Counted from the stretch's first letter, positions 1-11,743 are shown. The stretch is DNA of 64,000 nucleotides from Parastagonospora avenae f. sp. tritici 18332-5 (GCA_022559985.1 JAFJTR010000008.1:620001-684000), one strand, 5' to 3'. The notes: generated from the sequence alone by a model not told the origin. A program made the numbers and translations.

Positions 1-1660
1 TTCCGGTTCCGAGAGAAGCGTTCAGGCTCTGTGATGTCACCGCGAGAAAAGTCGAATGCGCGACCTCAACATAAATACCATCGCGGGCGGATGCGAACAA
101 AGCAGGCGGGATGTGAAGGTTAAAAGCAAAAAGAAAACGATGACACCGAGTACGAGGAAGACCTGGCCTGGGCGTTCTCGTGCTCTCCGCCATTTCTCCG
201 CATCTCGCCCATGACAATTGTGGACGGCGGGAGGCGTCGAGGCGACGAGTAAACAGCTACGCCAACGCTGACACTAAACCCTGCAAGCTGTAGTGTCAAT
301 GACACGGATTGTGGCGCTTCATTGTCGAACGGCTTGGCCAGGTCACGTCCGGTTGTCCAACTAGGTTGTCGAACCTGCACGCAAAAATTGCCGCCGATCC
401 GTAAACTTACATGGGTGATTGACTTCAAACGTCACCCGTGCAAACGTCTTGGAGAACTTTACGATGCGGCGACAGGACATGTGCAATCTTACACAGCAAG
501 TGGTAGGACTCTGGCGCAGAGTTCTTTGCTGAACAAAACGCTGACGATCACGATGATGTTGTGTGCCTGGCGGATGAAGTCCAGATGATGCAAGTACCAG
601 CTTATTGGTCCAACGCCGGCCCTCCCACATGTGTGCAAATGAGCAACGGCTCGGGATGGCCACATGCAACGGGCGGCCTGGCCATGAACCTGGGACCTGG
701 GGATCTGCGACCGCTCAAACGGGCGGAGCGCGTTTCGCTGCTTTGTTATTGGAAGGGTTGAGTGCGCCGCGTGTTCTCGTGCTGAAAGAAACGCTAAAAC
801 TCGTCCTGCAGTTCTCTCATTGCGACGATAAGGGCTGGACACATCTGCAGGGAGACAGACACGAAAGCAGTAAATGGGCGGTGCTGCACTCAGGTGCAGG
901 ACGCACTGTAAGACGCGTCCAGTATATCCCATTTTATCCCATTGGATGTGCAGATTTGCTGTGTATCTTTGGAAGATTACATCCATTTCCTTCTTTGAGA
1001 CTGGCCTCACGGTCCGGAACGTGTCTTTACAGCGCAAATGCAGTGAGCGCGGTTGTGTCAACGTACTGCATACTGATTCAGGTACCGAGTCTGGCAAATC
1101 AATACTCATCATGACTTCTTGGGAAGCTCACTTCCGGTGAAGACAGTCCTGAGTTTGTCCGAAAGCTGACGATGATAACGGCAAATGCGCATAGCGAAAG
1201 CCGACGATGTCCTCCATCACTGCCTCGTCTCAGCTTACACTCAGCTTGTCATGAAGAGCACTGAGTGCGAAAAGTTGGTGAACCCGACCTCATTCATGAC
1301 ACCCTAAACAAGGATAGGCCGCGATATAGATAAGTTGTCCTGATGCCCTGGAATAGATCGACAATCACATAGCTGGCCCGCTATCTTTGCACTTACACCT
1401 TCTAGGCAACAGCATAGTGTTCACATATGAATGCTATTCGAATTAAATTTGTCCTCAAGAAAGACAGATGTCATGGTCAGGATGAGTGGCTTCGACTCAT
1501 GCATTATGGAGAAGGCAGTATCCGCTTTAGCGTGTTCTAGCGCGACTGCCCCGCTGAAGTCATCGACGACCCGCCACGCAAACATTTGATGTCAACAGTA
1601 TAAACTAAGCTTCCTGTAGCTTCACATTCTTCAACTCCATGCCATAGCATTTTGCCCAAC
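1..1660. other. Leading non-coding stretch
   Basis: I see no supportable gene here. The longest open frames (about 207 codons on minus at 489-1112 and 169 codons on plus at 605-1114) lie on top of each other in opposite directions. They have no recognisable domain and no intron-linked extension, and look like chance frames. The last few hundred bases are the likely promoter and 5' leader of the eIF2D gene that starts at 1661. Confidence 0.6.
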
Positions 1661-3687
1661 ATGTTCAAGAAGAAGCCGAATGTATGCGATGCCCGGAACC
1701 TGGAGAATGCGCAACATAGCTAAGTAGGGCAGATCAAGCCGCTTTCGCCCCTCAAAAGCAGCGACCGCCGCCGGACCGCCGACCAAATTATTGCAGACTT
1801 TAGCATTAAAGTGCCAGTCGATGCAAGTGCAGATCCTGAAGATAAGATAGCTTTCACCGCCGGTCTCACCGCGCTGAGGAAGTCGCTCCTTCCCGAAAAT
1901 GCCCTGTCCGCACGCTTCACCACAACAGCAGGGCCAGACCTCAAGCAGGTGTCCGGCACCATATACGTTGGCAGCCACGAAGGCACAAGCGGAGAACAGC
2001 GGATACTCTGGGTCAAGCTCTTCGACAGGATGTATCCGACAGTATACACGCTCTGGCACAACCCGCGCATTGTTCCTCTGCTGTACACACCCCTGGTAGT
2101 GGTTGAGAAGATGCAGGCCGGCGCAGACCTCATGACACCGGGATTGCAACGCGGTCCTCCCTTCCCGAAGAAGGCGACCAAAGGTGCCATCGTTGCCATC
2201 GCTAGCTTAGAGGCACCCACCGTTCCGATGGCTGTCGGCACCTGCGAGATCGACGTGAGCGCGTTAGACAAGGTGCAAGGAATGAAGGGCCAGGCTGTTT
2301 CGACCTTCCACTGGGCTGGTGACGAACTGTGGTCATGGAGTTCTGCAGGCAAGGCGGGCACTGATCCGCCAGACATCATATTAGGCTGGGACGACGAGCG
2401 AGACGAGGACACAAGCCTAGCTGAGCGCACAGCAGCAGTAGATCTGGATGACAAAGAGGGCGGCGTGTCGCTTGATGCAAACCCTTCTGAGCGTTCCGAG
2501 GCAGAGAAGTCGCAAGGAGTTGAGGGTGAAGATGCGCCGTCGAATCGTGACTTTATCGATGCGGTGGATGACAAGGAGCTGACGACCAAGGGTAGGTTAT
2601 GACACTCCCTCGCTTCTCGCTTTACTGACAGCAGGCAGAAATCGACGAGGCCTTTAAGAACGCATTCCTCTTCGGCGTACGACATCACATGGAGCACAAC
2701 AGAGGACAACCCAACTATGGCCTGGACTTCCCTCTGTCACAGTCGCACGTCATGGCCCAGCTCGTTCAGCCTTTCCTTCCCACGTACACCCCCACGCGGA
2801 CCGCGTCATTACAGATCAAGAAGTCGAGTTGGAAAAACATCAGAAAGTTCATCAGGTACCTCGACAAGCAGCAGATTGCCAAGTGCAAGGACAGGGACGG
2901 GAATGAAGTCGTCATGATGGACATCGACTTCAAGGACCGGCAAGTCGAGGCATTTGTGCCATACCGATTGCCTAAAAAGGACGCACCAGCAAATGCGAAT
3001 GGCAAGTCCGCAGCACCGATGGCTGCTGAAGGATCTGTGGGCCAGAAACTGAAACTTGTCTCTCTGCTCCGACCAAAAGAGAAGCTGGCTCCCATTTTCC
3101 ATGCCTCCAAGGCGGACCCGCGGGGTCTGTACACCCCTGCAGAGCTCAAGCAGATTCTTATCGCGTATGTCGAGGCGGAGAATCTCATCGATACGAAGAA
3201 CAAGCGGCTTGTGAGGCTCAATCCGCAACTCGCTGATGGGCTACTTGGATCATCGGCGGCAGATAATGCGGCCCTGTCATCAGGAACCATTCCACGAGAT
3301 GCGCTTGCAGAACGTATGGTCGCGGCGTCATCGCCCTTCCATGCCATCCTCCGCAATGATGCCGATATTTCAGATACGAAGCCCAAGGCTGGCGCGCCAC
3401 CGAAGATTCAGATCACGCTGGAGACGCGCAGCGGTAACAAGACTGTGTCCAAGGTGCATGGCTTTGAGCCGTACCATATTGCGCCGCAGCCGCTTGCTGA
3501 CGAGCTGCGCAAGACATGCGCAGGCAGTACAAGTATAGACAAACTGCAAGGCTCAAGCCCGAAGAACCCTGTCATGGAGGTGATGGTTCAGGGGCCGCAG
3601 AAAGATGCGATCATCAAGGCGCTAGAGAAGCGTGGTGTTCACAAGAACTGGGTGGAAGTGGTGGACAAGACGAAGAAGAAGAAATAA
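1661..3687 (+). CDS. TMA64: Translation initiation factor eIF2D (Tma64-type)
   Basis: The gene has three exons, 1661-1681, 1733-2591 and 2639-3687, giving 642 residues. The first exon encodes only seven residues (MFKKKPN) and is joined to a typical eIF2D start (IKPLSPLKSSDRRR), which fixes the start codon. The order is an N-terminal basic segment, a PUA region at about residues 90-200, an acidic linker, a middle winged-helix/SWIB-like region beginning near the motif NYGLDFPL, and a C-terminal SUI1/eIF1-like domain at about 550-640 with a lysine-rich tail. eIF2D family proteins bind the 40S subunit and act in non-canonical initiator tRNA delivery and in recycling of post-termination 40S complexes in the cytosol. 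Length and domain order match the family, and I see no defect. The thioesterase-like gene follows about 310 bp downstream on the same strand. Confidence 0.93.
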
Positions 3688-4000
3688 GTCAAGAGTTCTT
3701 GCAATAGCCACCTAAATGATACCCACTGACTGTGTGTTCGCACACAGTTACTTCCATGGCAGTGTTCGAAGTTCAATTGATTCGACGGAGATGCCACCCG
3801 CGCCGCATGCATGTCTCGGGATCTGCATTTAGCACGTCTTTCGGAAGCCGGTGTTCTCAGCTCCGAGCCTCGGCAGGGCGATAAGGACAACGGCATCTGC
3901 AGCTGCTGAAAAGATGACTGTGTCTATATGCGCTGATCCTGTTGTAGTTCTATTCCTTTTGTTCGCTCTTTTCTTTTCGCTCTGGTGTTGTCGTATTGCT

Positions 4001-5095
4001 ATGTTCACGATGGCACAGGCAATCAGCATCGTTGTTGCTGGAGCTTCTATCGCCGCGCTTTCGTCGCAACCCTCACTGCGTGCAAAACTCATAGACATAT
4101 TATCGCAATGGACAGGCTACAACACACCTGGCGGCATATGGCGAATCGCCGCGATTCTTCTCGCGTTGGCAAATCTTAAAAACCTACCAGGCGTATGGCA
4201 TGTACGTCTCTCCCTCCCCACCAACAAGAAGAAACCACCAAGACTAATTCAACCATAACAGCTGCGCTTCTTCCGCGCCCTCGTCTACCAAATCTACTTC
4301 CAACCGACCCCAATCCCGCCTCACGCGCTCTTCCAACCCATCGTCACGTCCACGCGCACCCCGCTCCTCGAAACAGACTACAACATGCACAAGTCCAACA
4401 GCACATACTTCTCCGACATGGACATATCGCGCACGCACCTCTTCACCGCGATAATCCGCAACGGCATCAAAAAGAACAGCCGGCTCTACGGCGCCAAGAA
4501 GAGCGCCGTGCCAGCCGGCGCAACAGAAGGCACGCGCGGCCGCCACCTCATCGCGCTCGGCGGGATCAGCTGCCTATTCAAGCGCGAGATCCTGCCGTAC
4601 ACGAAATACGAAATGTGGACAAGAGTCCTGTGCTGGGATCGCAAGTGGTTCTATCTCGTGACGCATCTCGTCAAGCCGGGCGTGGGTAAGCCGAAGACGT
4701 GGACGCTGCAGCCGTGGCGAAAGGTCAAGGGCAGCGAGGTCGAGAGGGAGAAGTTGATGGGCGCGGTGTATGCGACGGCTATTGCGAAGTATGTGATTAA
4801 GCGTGGAAGGATTACGGTGCCGCCGGAGCAGGCGCTCGTAGATGCGGACATGGTGCCTGCGAAGCCTGAGGGGTGGGTTTATCAAGGCGAGACCGTAGCG
4901 AATGGAAAAGGGAGCGCGGAGGACGTTCTGCCGTATCAGGTCAGCGCGGACGAGTGGAATTGGGATGTCATTGAGAAAGAGCGCTTGAGAGGTTTGGAAG
5001 TCGCGCAGAAGTTCGCGGACATGGATGGGATGCATGAGTATTTCGACGGCGGGAAGGATGGCGCATTGGGCGAGTATGCGGATTTGTTGTTCTGA
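4001..5095 (+). CDS. Thioesterase-like (THEM6/4HBT-type) membrane-anchored protein
   Basis: There are two exons, 4001-4201 and 4262-5095, giving 344 residues. The intron is GTACGT...CAG in phase 0. An N-terminal hydrophobic helix (SIVVAGASIAALSS) and a second hydrophobic stretch before the splice site suggest a membrane anchor. The second exon carries a hotdog-like region with the sequence DYNMHKSNSTYFSDMDISR, which resembles the conserved start of THEM6-like fungal thioesterase proteins (4HBT family). Substrate is unknown; family members are assigned from the fold only. The start is uncertain: an in-frame ATG at 3914 would add 29 residues rich in Leu/Phe/Cys, and the ATG at 4010 has a better context. 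I placed it at 4001 because the extra segment looks like T-rich leader. There is no sign of damage. Confidence 0.78.
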
Positions 5096-5306
5096 GATGC
5101 ATGTCAGAGAGGCGGATATACCCTAGAATCTCGTTTGTAGAATGAGCGCATGTAAGCGGAATGAGCATGTTGAAGATGATGATCCAGGTCATGGTATGTT
5201 AAAGCAAACGAATGTCATATTCTATAGAACTCCAAACGCCTTCTATCCCATGACCCGATCAACTGAAACATCCAGAAAATGCAAAGTCTATAAGACTCCA
5301 GACGCC

Positions 5307-5795
5307 TCAATCCCATTTCGAAACCGACTGAATCATCCCCCGGCGAACGTTCCGCACATCTACTCTACCGTCCCCATCACTCCGCCTTCTTCTCTCCATT
5401 GCGAACTTCCTTGATCTCGTCGTCCTCCTTGACCTTGCCATACTCCTTGACTTTGCCCTGTAGATGCTCGACGCGACCTTGATCTCGTCATCCTCCTTGA
5501 CCTTGCCATCCTCCTTGACCTTGCCATCCTCCTTGACCTTGCCATCCTCCTTGACCTTGCCATCCTCCTTGACCTTGCCCTGTAGATGCTCGACGCGACC
5601 CTGTAAATGCTTGGCATAGCCCCTCAGTTGCCTGACCTGGTCCTCCAAGTCTGCTGCAGCTTGTACAGTTGCCCCCAAACACAGGAGCAACAGAACTACC
5701 TCGAGGAGCGCCAAGTCAATGGCGACATCGCGGTTATGAATTAGAGCAATCAGGTTCTCAAGAACGGAGAGATCTGCGGTAAAGGCGCCTGACAT
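5307..5795 (-). CDS. Small coiled-coil protein with tandem KVKEDG repeats
   Basis: A single frame of 162 codons. Residues 1-50 start MSGAFTADLSVLENL and contain a hydrophobic stretch (LALLEVVLLLLCLGATV). A charged heptad-like region follows (LEDQVRQLRGYAKHLQGRVEHLQG), then about five copies of the six-residue unit KVKEDG from an 18-bp tandem repeat. After that the frame reads basic, low-quality sequence to the stop. A second partial copy of the unit at 5414-5480 still encodes the same peptide, but in another frame that ends ...EVRNGEKKAE and a stop (see findings). A TATA-like TATAAAAAT on the minus strand at 6023-6031, about 230 bp upstream of the ATG, supports a real transcript. Family and function are not recognised. 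A membrane-linked coiled-coil protein is an inference from composition. Confidence 0.5.
   Translation of the reverse strand: MSGAFTADLSVLENLIALIHNRDVAIDLALLEVVLLLLCLGATVQAAADLEDQVRQLRGYAKHLQGRVEHLQGKVKEDGKVKEDGKVKEDGKVKEDGKVKEDDEIKVASSIYRAKSRSMARSRRTTRSRKFAMERRRRSDGDGRVDVRNVRRGMIQSVSKWD
5414..5602. repeat. 18-bp tandem array plus 122-bp duplication
   Basis: Five adjacent 18-bp units (plus-strand form TCCTCCTTGACCTTGCCA) occupy 5491-5580. The flanking block containing TAGATGCTCGACGCGACC occurs at 5461-5478 and again at 5583-5600, an offset of 122 bp. Because 122 is not a multiple of three, the two copies are read in different frames on the minus strand. Confidence 0.9.
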
Positions 5796-6022
5796 GATGT
5801 GAAGTGGTGAGTAGTTGTTGGTTGGTGATTGAAGTGGTATTGGAACGGTGTATGTGAGTGTCTGATGTGGTGTTTTGCCGTTTGTAGGGGGGTTGATGTG
5901 GTTTGAAGCCGTGTGTATGGATTTCCGAAGTGATGTGTATGGATGATGTAGATAGTGTGTATCTGATTTTCGAGAGGAAGTGATGGATGCTGATGATGCG
6001 GAATGGAGCTCTCCTGCGGCCC

Positions 6023-6031
6023 ATTTTTATA
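6023..6031 (-). promoter_or_regulatory. TATA-like box of the coiled-coil gene
   Basis: The minus strand reads TATAAAAAT, about 230 bp upstream of the ATG at 5795, inside an otherwise non-coding stretch. Confidence 0.4.
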
Positions 6032-6825
6032 CCAGCGATACTTCATAAATTTTCGTGTAGTAGAACATGTCTGAGACATCTCATCGGGGCGGGTGGCATG
6101 GTTTGCTGGCCGTCTTAGAGGCGATGAGATAAAGCTGCTGGTGTCGACTGGATCGCGTTTGCGATGGTTGGTCTGGGCGGCTGAGACAGTCTAGGAACTG
6201 TCTCAGAGGCGGCGGGATGATCGGCTTTCACGCAAACATTCAAAAGTGAGTTGCGTCATCGTGTACTATTCAGAGGCAATGTAAACTGTCTGGCTAAGAA
6301 GTCTTCTCAGCACTTAATTTGGTACTAATGAGCTCAAAATCCGATCCGGCTCGTATGTGAGGTGAAAGGTGTTCTCTTGAGGAAAGTTTCGTTTGGGTAA
6401 TTAGAGCGCTCACGAATTATCAAAGCACTTGGGGTCTTTGACTTGGGCAAACATCAACATTTGAGACGTCACCAGGTGCAGGAATAATTCGTGCACGCTC
6501 CGTTCAGACTTACTCTACTATTAGAGAGCGGATGCTGAACAGACTCAATAGACTATTAGCACGCAATACAGTTCTAAAAAGGAGCTAAAGTGAGTTAGGT
6601 TGATATTTTCCTTGTAAGAAACTTGAAGCTCTCCGACAGAGCGCGCACAAACTATTGCGGCACCGGGTGACGTTTCGACATCAATGACGTATCAAGATGT
6701 TGCAAATGTATTGGTTTTGTTCCTATTCACCTTTTTCCGATCTGCCTCATTTCTCTGGGATCAGTAAGGGCGGTGTATATTTCTCTACCTTTTGCTGGCC
6801 CATACATGCTCCAGATCAATGACAC
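6032..6825. other. Intergenic stretch with an inverted pair of a dispersed motif
   Basis: No gene is supported. It contains two diverged copies, in opposite orientation, of a motif around GGAGCG(T/C)GCACGAA: minus strand about 6466-6540 and plus strand about 6628-6690. A third copy lies near 12105-12175. The rest is AT-leaning and unremarkable. Confidence 0.5.
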
Positions 6826-8513
6826 TCAATAACTCCATGCAAACGAAGGTTCCATTACATTAAACTCATCAGCAAGTCCAAGGCTGTACTCAGTAACAGG
6901 CACAGCTGTCGGAGATTCGAATCCAGTGGCATCCAATGTGCGCCCACGTGAGTAGAAGTACTCTGGCCATGAATGCCCATTCTCATCGTGCCTTGGATGC
7001 GTAACACAGGCACCATCAACTGGCTGCACCGAAAACAGACTCACGTTCGAGCCGCGAAACCAGAGATGTCGCATAATACTTGAGGCAAGTTTGCACATAA
7101 TGATTTGGGTCATATGCACTTCTGTATCAGTGATACCAATGTTGTTTGTAGTTGTGGGGTTCTCTGGCTTTCCATAATCGATGGTGGGTAAAGTAAGCTT
7201 CCGTAAGACGCGAAGACTGCGGTGGCTCGCAATGATGTTCTTTCATAGTTGTCAGTGTAGTAACGAAATCTCAGTAGGGAACTTAGTACAAGGAAAGCCT
7301 CGAGCTCAGTCGGGGCGCGATCGACGTTGCACGTCTTGAAAAGTTCGAAATCCGACCCAAGGGTCTGCGCATGACCCATGTCGGCATTGGGAAAGCTAAG
7401 AGCCAATCCTTCTAGTTGTGAACAGCTTGATATCACGGCCTGAATTGCATCCATTGTTATGCTTCGTTGAGTTGTATCCACAGATGCTAAGAGTAGTTGA
7501 CGCAAAGTTGAGCCATGTCGGACCAGGCAAGACACGTCGATCATCCGTGCCTTATCCATGTCCAAAGACAAAATCTGAAGTCCGTAGAAGCTTCCTATCA
7601 ATTTCTCTACTGCTTGTGTCATCCCTTCTTCATCATCCAGGACCGTGATCGCCAGTCCAACCAGAGAGGACTCGTTCGACAATGAGGACGCTAGGGAACT
7701 GATGACAGGCAAGCCGTTCGGGCATGAGGAAATTTGTAGAGTGCGCAAATTTTGCACATTGAAGTATTGCGCCAGGACAGATCGCGGTCCAAGATCGATT
7801 CCGAAGAGCTCGAGATGCAACAGCTCTAGAGGCTTGAAATCTGGTGAGTTTGCACTGTAGCCTTGAAAGATATTCAGTTGCCCAGAGCCGTGATCTATGC
7901 ATACTGGATCACCACCTCCCCATACTGTGAGTGCCTTGAGCTGGTGTGCGTTACTTATCAAAGCTCCACCAGCTTCATAACTCTCAGGACAGTCCGCTCG
8001 TATACGTATGGCTAGGTGCTTTAGATTGGTCAAAGCCGGTGCGGTCCATATCGCATACGAAGCGACATTGAACTGGACAGGGCAGTCGTAGGTAGTCTCA
8101 TTAATGCATATATCGAGACCTGCCATGGCGCGCTGACCGTGCAACAATTGGACCAGGAGGGGTAAGCGTATGGGCCATAAGCATGTGAATCCGCAAAGGC
8201 TGTTCCGAGGAAGCGCGCTGATGATGATTTGGGCCACAGCTTCAAGCTCGAAGAAAAGCTTCTCTTGACGACTAGGCTTGATGTTGATGTATCGAATGTT
8301 CTTGATAATGTTGCTTTCCAGGTGCAATATTGCGGCCAGGTTCTCTGCAGTGGCAGTGTTGGACTTTACCTCAAGGGTCTCCCATATTATTGGCGCCATA
8401 CAAGTCAGCCAGTCTCTGCTGACTAGACACGATCGCGCTCTGTCGTTGTTGTTGCGGATGAATGCGAACACATTGAGTTTCGTCTCGGTAGGAAGCTCAG
8501 AGAAGGTCGGCAT
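6826..8513 (-). CDS. F-box protein with LRR-like C-terminal region (copy 1, intact)
   Basis: There are two exons on the minus strand, 8513-7290 and 7239-6826, giving 545 residues. The 50-bp phase-0 intron runs from GTACTAAG to ATGAAAG with an ACTGAC branch-like site. Splicing joins ...TELEAFL to NIIASHRSLRVLRKL, which matches the paralogue at 9625-11263 without a gap. Unspliced, the frame stops early at 7110. The start at 8513 (MPTFSELPTETKLN) was chosen because the F-box follows at once (residues about 3-45, LPTETKLNVFAFI...SCLVSRDW). The remainder is a diverged leucine-rich region, and the C-terminus carries a family signature (WPEYFYSRG). F-box proteins usually link substrates to SCF ubiquitin ligases through Skp1; no target can be inferred. 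It is head-to-head with copy 2. Overall it looks functional. Confidence 0.78.
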
Positions 8514-9624
8514 GATCGTAGCGAAAGGCGCGTCGCGCGTGTCTGTCGTGCAACTTCTGAGTTCGACCAGAAGAAGGAAATGGTTGATCGATGCAAGAGC
8601 AGCGCTGATTTTGTAAATTAATGAAAACTCGCGTGGCCCGTGCAGCGCTAAAGAGGGTCTTTCACCGCGAGAATAGCGGGCGGAAGTTCTCACTTCTCCA
8701 CCACCTATTTGTTCAGAGGTAGAGGAGAGAAGAGCATGTAAGTTTCAGACGTCATGATAACAGCAGCTTTTTCTGATGGGGGCCGAGCGCTCCAAACACA
8801 TAATCGCTACTCCGAATGGCAAACATGAAGCGGGCGGCGGTACATACATGACCAGATGAAGGCATCCGGAGGGCCTTAACAATCATATTGAAGTGTGTTA
8901 GCTTACATAAAGTATGGCCGCTTTGAGAATGGAAGTATTGGACGAGCAACAGCCGCCGATTCAAGGATAGTTTCAAAGGTCAACTTAGTTATTTCACAAA
9001 GTCCGGGGTGAACGTCGGGATTGCTTACAACACGTAGTCCTACGGACAAAGTTCGCGTACCTCAAACAGGAGATAAAAGACTGGTAGTGCATTTTTTGTG
9101 ATACAGCTTAGGAGACTACTGGTGAGAACACAAATCATCGGAATATCTGCACATACGTTTTGAAGGTGGAGTACGGTGTGTAACGCGACATCGTCCCAAA
9201 GCGGAGGGAAGCAAACGCCACGCAGCTGCCAACCTTAGTACTCAGATAACTCGCTCCAAAATCGGCGATCCCATTCCAGCCACCTGAAATCAGCACAGCG
9301 TTGACATAGCTCTCCTAGATCTGTAGCATAAGCTGATGGAGCTGTCTGTGTGAGACGTGCTCGTAGGCAAGCAGTCTGGGCACTCTCCAACGCTACGAGT
9401 TCATTGAGAAGCTAATGTCCCCTCCCAACCGAAGTCACACAGGAGAAAGCATAATCACCATGCAGTGTTATCGGGAAAGGCTTGGCAAGGCTGTACCTTT
9501 GGTGGTCGACCGCGACTGCCTAAACGAGCGCCTCTAGTTGTCCCACTTCACCATACACATCTCAAACTTCACGACTGTTGCCATCTGCGTGCCTGTGTCC
9601 TGAGCACATAGACGATCTCGCATT
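8514..9624. other. Shared upstream region of two divergent F-box genes
   Basis: No coding frame is supported. This roughly 1.1-kb interval lies between the starts of two diverging F-box paralogues and should hold both promoters. I recognised no clear TATA box or repeat in it. Confidence 0.5.
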
Positions 9625-11263
9625 ATGGCGACCCTGGACGACCACTTACCTGATTACCTTGATCGCCTCCCCAACGAAATCAAAAGCGAAGTCGCGCGCT
9701 ATATCGCGAAGTTGAGTGACCGCAAGGCGCTCGTCCTCGTCAAAAAAGCATGGTCGGGGATCACTCTACCATACCTTCGGGAAACCTTCACGACGGATTT
9801 GCTGCAGACTGGTGAGCGCGTTGAGATGGGCCTCGCCCACCCGAATTCGAACATCATCAAGCATGTCCGAAACATCCAACTTCGCTCTCGAAATAGCGCC
9901 AGTGGTCCCGATCTCCCAGTTTTGTTGGCAGCTATACCGTCTGGTCAGCTTCTCGGACTATCGGTTCTAGGTACTACCAAAGTACTATCTTTGTCAAAAG
10001 TCTGACTGCTCTTGTTTTTACATCCTCGGCTTGAACGCTTCCCAATGCACCCAAGTCACATTTTCGCCCTAGCCTTGCAGTCTCCTTGGTCGAAAGGTCG
10101 TCTTTCAAACCTCAGATCCGCCATCTTTCGCGTGGGCCACTTCTCGACTTCGAGCATGCAGACATTATGGGACGAGGTTCCGCAACTGTCCGATCTTACT
10201 CTAATATCAACATCTTGGGGAGCTATTCATGAAGACTCTTTTCGCGCGGTCGACTGGCAGATTTTAGGAGGGGAAACCACAAACAGCACCGAATCCGAGA
10301 TCCAGCGTGTTCATTCACTCAGGCTGTATAGCCTTACCCTTGAGAGTGTTAAATTACCAAAGCGACTGGATACCATGTCCCAGCGAATTGAAATGCTGGC
10401 TCTTCAGGCTATAACACTGAAGAATTTGGCTGGAGCGAGTAGGCTTTTCGAAGCACTGGCTATGAGATTCGCGATAGGGTGTCCAGCCCTGAAGAAATTA
10501 AGGATCGCGTTCCTCTCGGAACAGTCATCAGCAGAGTTCTTCACAAGCCTCGTCGTACTCTTGAATTCGTTCTCCAGTTTTCAGGTGCTCGAACTGGAAT
10601 ACGAGAATTGCGAGAAGCTCGACGTAGACAGCATCGTGAATCATGGCGGTACTTTGAAAATTCTTTCGGTTATCAATGGTGGAATACATCGACAGGTCGT
10701 TGACAGGTTCTTCGACAGTTCCAATTTACGGAAGACTACCACAGGCTGTCCAAGCATACAGCAACTTTGCCTCAACCTCTACGAAATTGATTAGGACAGG
10801 GATGAGCGACGTCCTTGGACCACGGACAGGAGTACCTTACCAACCGAACAAGTTTGAACAAGCACTTGATGCTATTGCTCGGATGTCAAAATTGCACGTC
10901 TTACGCCTCACAAATTCACCTAATTACCGACTGGCGTACAGTGAGCCGAATCAGTTCTCGGGTGAATTCAGAGGAAATCTTCTAAGTAATTTCGAGCGTC
11001 TCTGCTTCCAGGGCTGGGCAGACGGCATCATGCGGTATCTAGGCGAGCATGGTTCTTTTCTCCATGTTCTTGCGTTCTCTCCATTCGAAGGACTTCAAAA
11101 GGCTGTTAGCCTGGATAGTAACAGGCATTTCTGGCCAGACTACTACTACACCAGGGGACAAATGATAGATCATAAGGGCAAAGTAACTGCGGTCGCAGTA
11201 CCGTTGGCGGATTGGAAGGACGAATACCCGGATGCCTCGATTTTGGCAAGAAATGAACTGTGA
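9625..11263 (+). pseudogene. F-box/LRR-like gene copy 2, broken by a stop and a frameshift
   Basis: The segment starts MATLDDHLPDYLDRLPNEIK, an F-box at about residues 10-50 (LPNEIKSEVARYI...LVKKAW). It aligns along its length with copy 1, including the C-terminal signature (WPDYYYTRG). Two lesions break it: an in-frame TGA at 10003-10005 (between SLSKV and LLLFLHPRL), and a one-base frame change near 10785-10800, after which similarity continues in the next frame (MSDVLGPRTG...). Total length, 1639 bp, is close to 546 codons, so the locus has nearly the size of the intact 545-residue protein. No convincing intron removes either lesion: the best donor near 9971 gives an out-of-frame join. The intron of copy 1 is absent here. 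A sequencing error or unusual splicing is possible but would be needed twice. Confidence 0.62.
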
Positions 11264-11640
11264 ATGGGGCCAGCTGGAGCAGTAAGCAAAAATATACCTG
11301 GCCTGGGTTGAGTCAGTGATGACCACTCGCTGACAATGATCAAGGACATGCTCAAATTTCTATTGCTTAGCAAAAGGACCGAGAGACAATGGAAGGATAG
11401 CTTTGGATGCCTCTATTACCGCTCCCCGCTTGTGGGGATTATGATGGTTTTGGTGTGAGCATGGTCTCAGCCCCGCGGGTAGTGACTCGACCAACCAACC
11501 CCGCATATCCAGCTAGCAGAGTCTTCACACATCCATGTTTCCCTTCGCCCATCTTCGTGTCATCACAGTCATATACTTAGTTTATTATGACATTCATATA
11601 TTGTCTAAATTCATTTCCTTTCATCAATCAAAACAACCTC
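11264..11640. other. Gap between F-box copy 2 and tRNA-Ile
   Basis: No coding frame is supported. The bases just before the tRNA (about 11570-11640) are AT-rich, as is common upstream of Pol III genes. Confidence 0.5.
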
Positions 11641-11740
11641 GGTCGCTTAGCTCAGTTGGTTAGAGCGTGGTGCTAATAGCCTCTGCCTCACGGCAGAGAT
11701 TTACACGCCAAGGTCGCGAGTTCGACCCTCGTAGTGACCA
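11641..11740 (+). tRNA. tRNA-Ile(AAT): tRNA-Ile (anticodon AAU) with intron
   Basis: The acceptor stem GGTCGCT (11641-11647) pairs with AGTGACC (11733-11739), allowing one G-T, with discriminator A at 11740. The D arm contains AGCTCAGTTGGTTAGAGC and the T arm contains GGTTCGA-like GAGTTCGACCCTC. The anticodon stem TGGTG pairs with CGCCA, and the loop CTAATA places the anticodon AAT at 11675-11677. A 26-base intron (11679-11704) begins one base after the anticodon, the canonical position. The A and B boxes lie within the D and T arms. Confidence 0.93.
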
Positions 11741-11743
11741 TTC

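Noticed and set aside
489..1112. 207-codon minus-strand ORF
   Set aside because: No domain, composition unlike neighbours, and an equally long plus-strand ORF overlaps it; likely chance.
5459..5478. 20-bp GT-AG segment in the coiled-coil gene whose removal would restore the old frame
   Set aside because: Far below the minimal length of a spliceosomal intron; a duplication-made frame change is the simpler reading.
5491..5580. CRISPR-like array
   Set aside because: The units are contiguous 18-bp coding repeats without spacers, in a eukaryotic gene.
7110..7289. Apparent frameshift in F-box copy 1
   Set aside because: A 50-bp intron at 7240-7289 restores the frame and the match to copy 2, so copy 1 is intact.
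9971..10055. Possible intron removing the TGA in F-box copy 2
   Set aside because: The best GT...AG pair gives an 85-bp intron that breaks the frame, and the translated interval aligns with copy 1, so it is likely coding.
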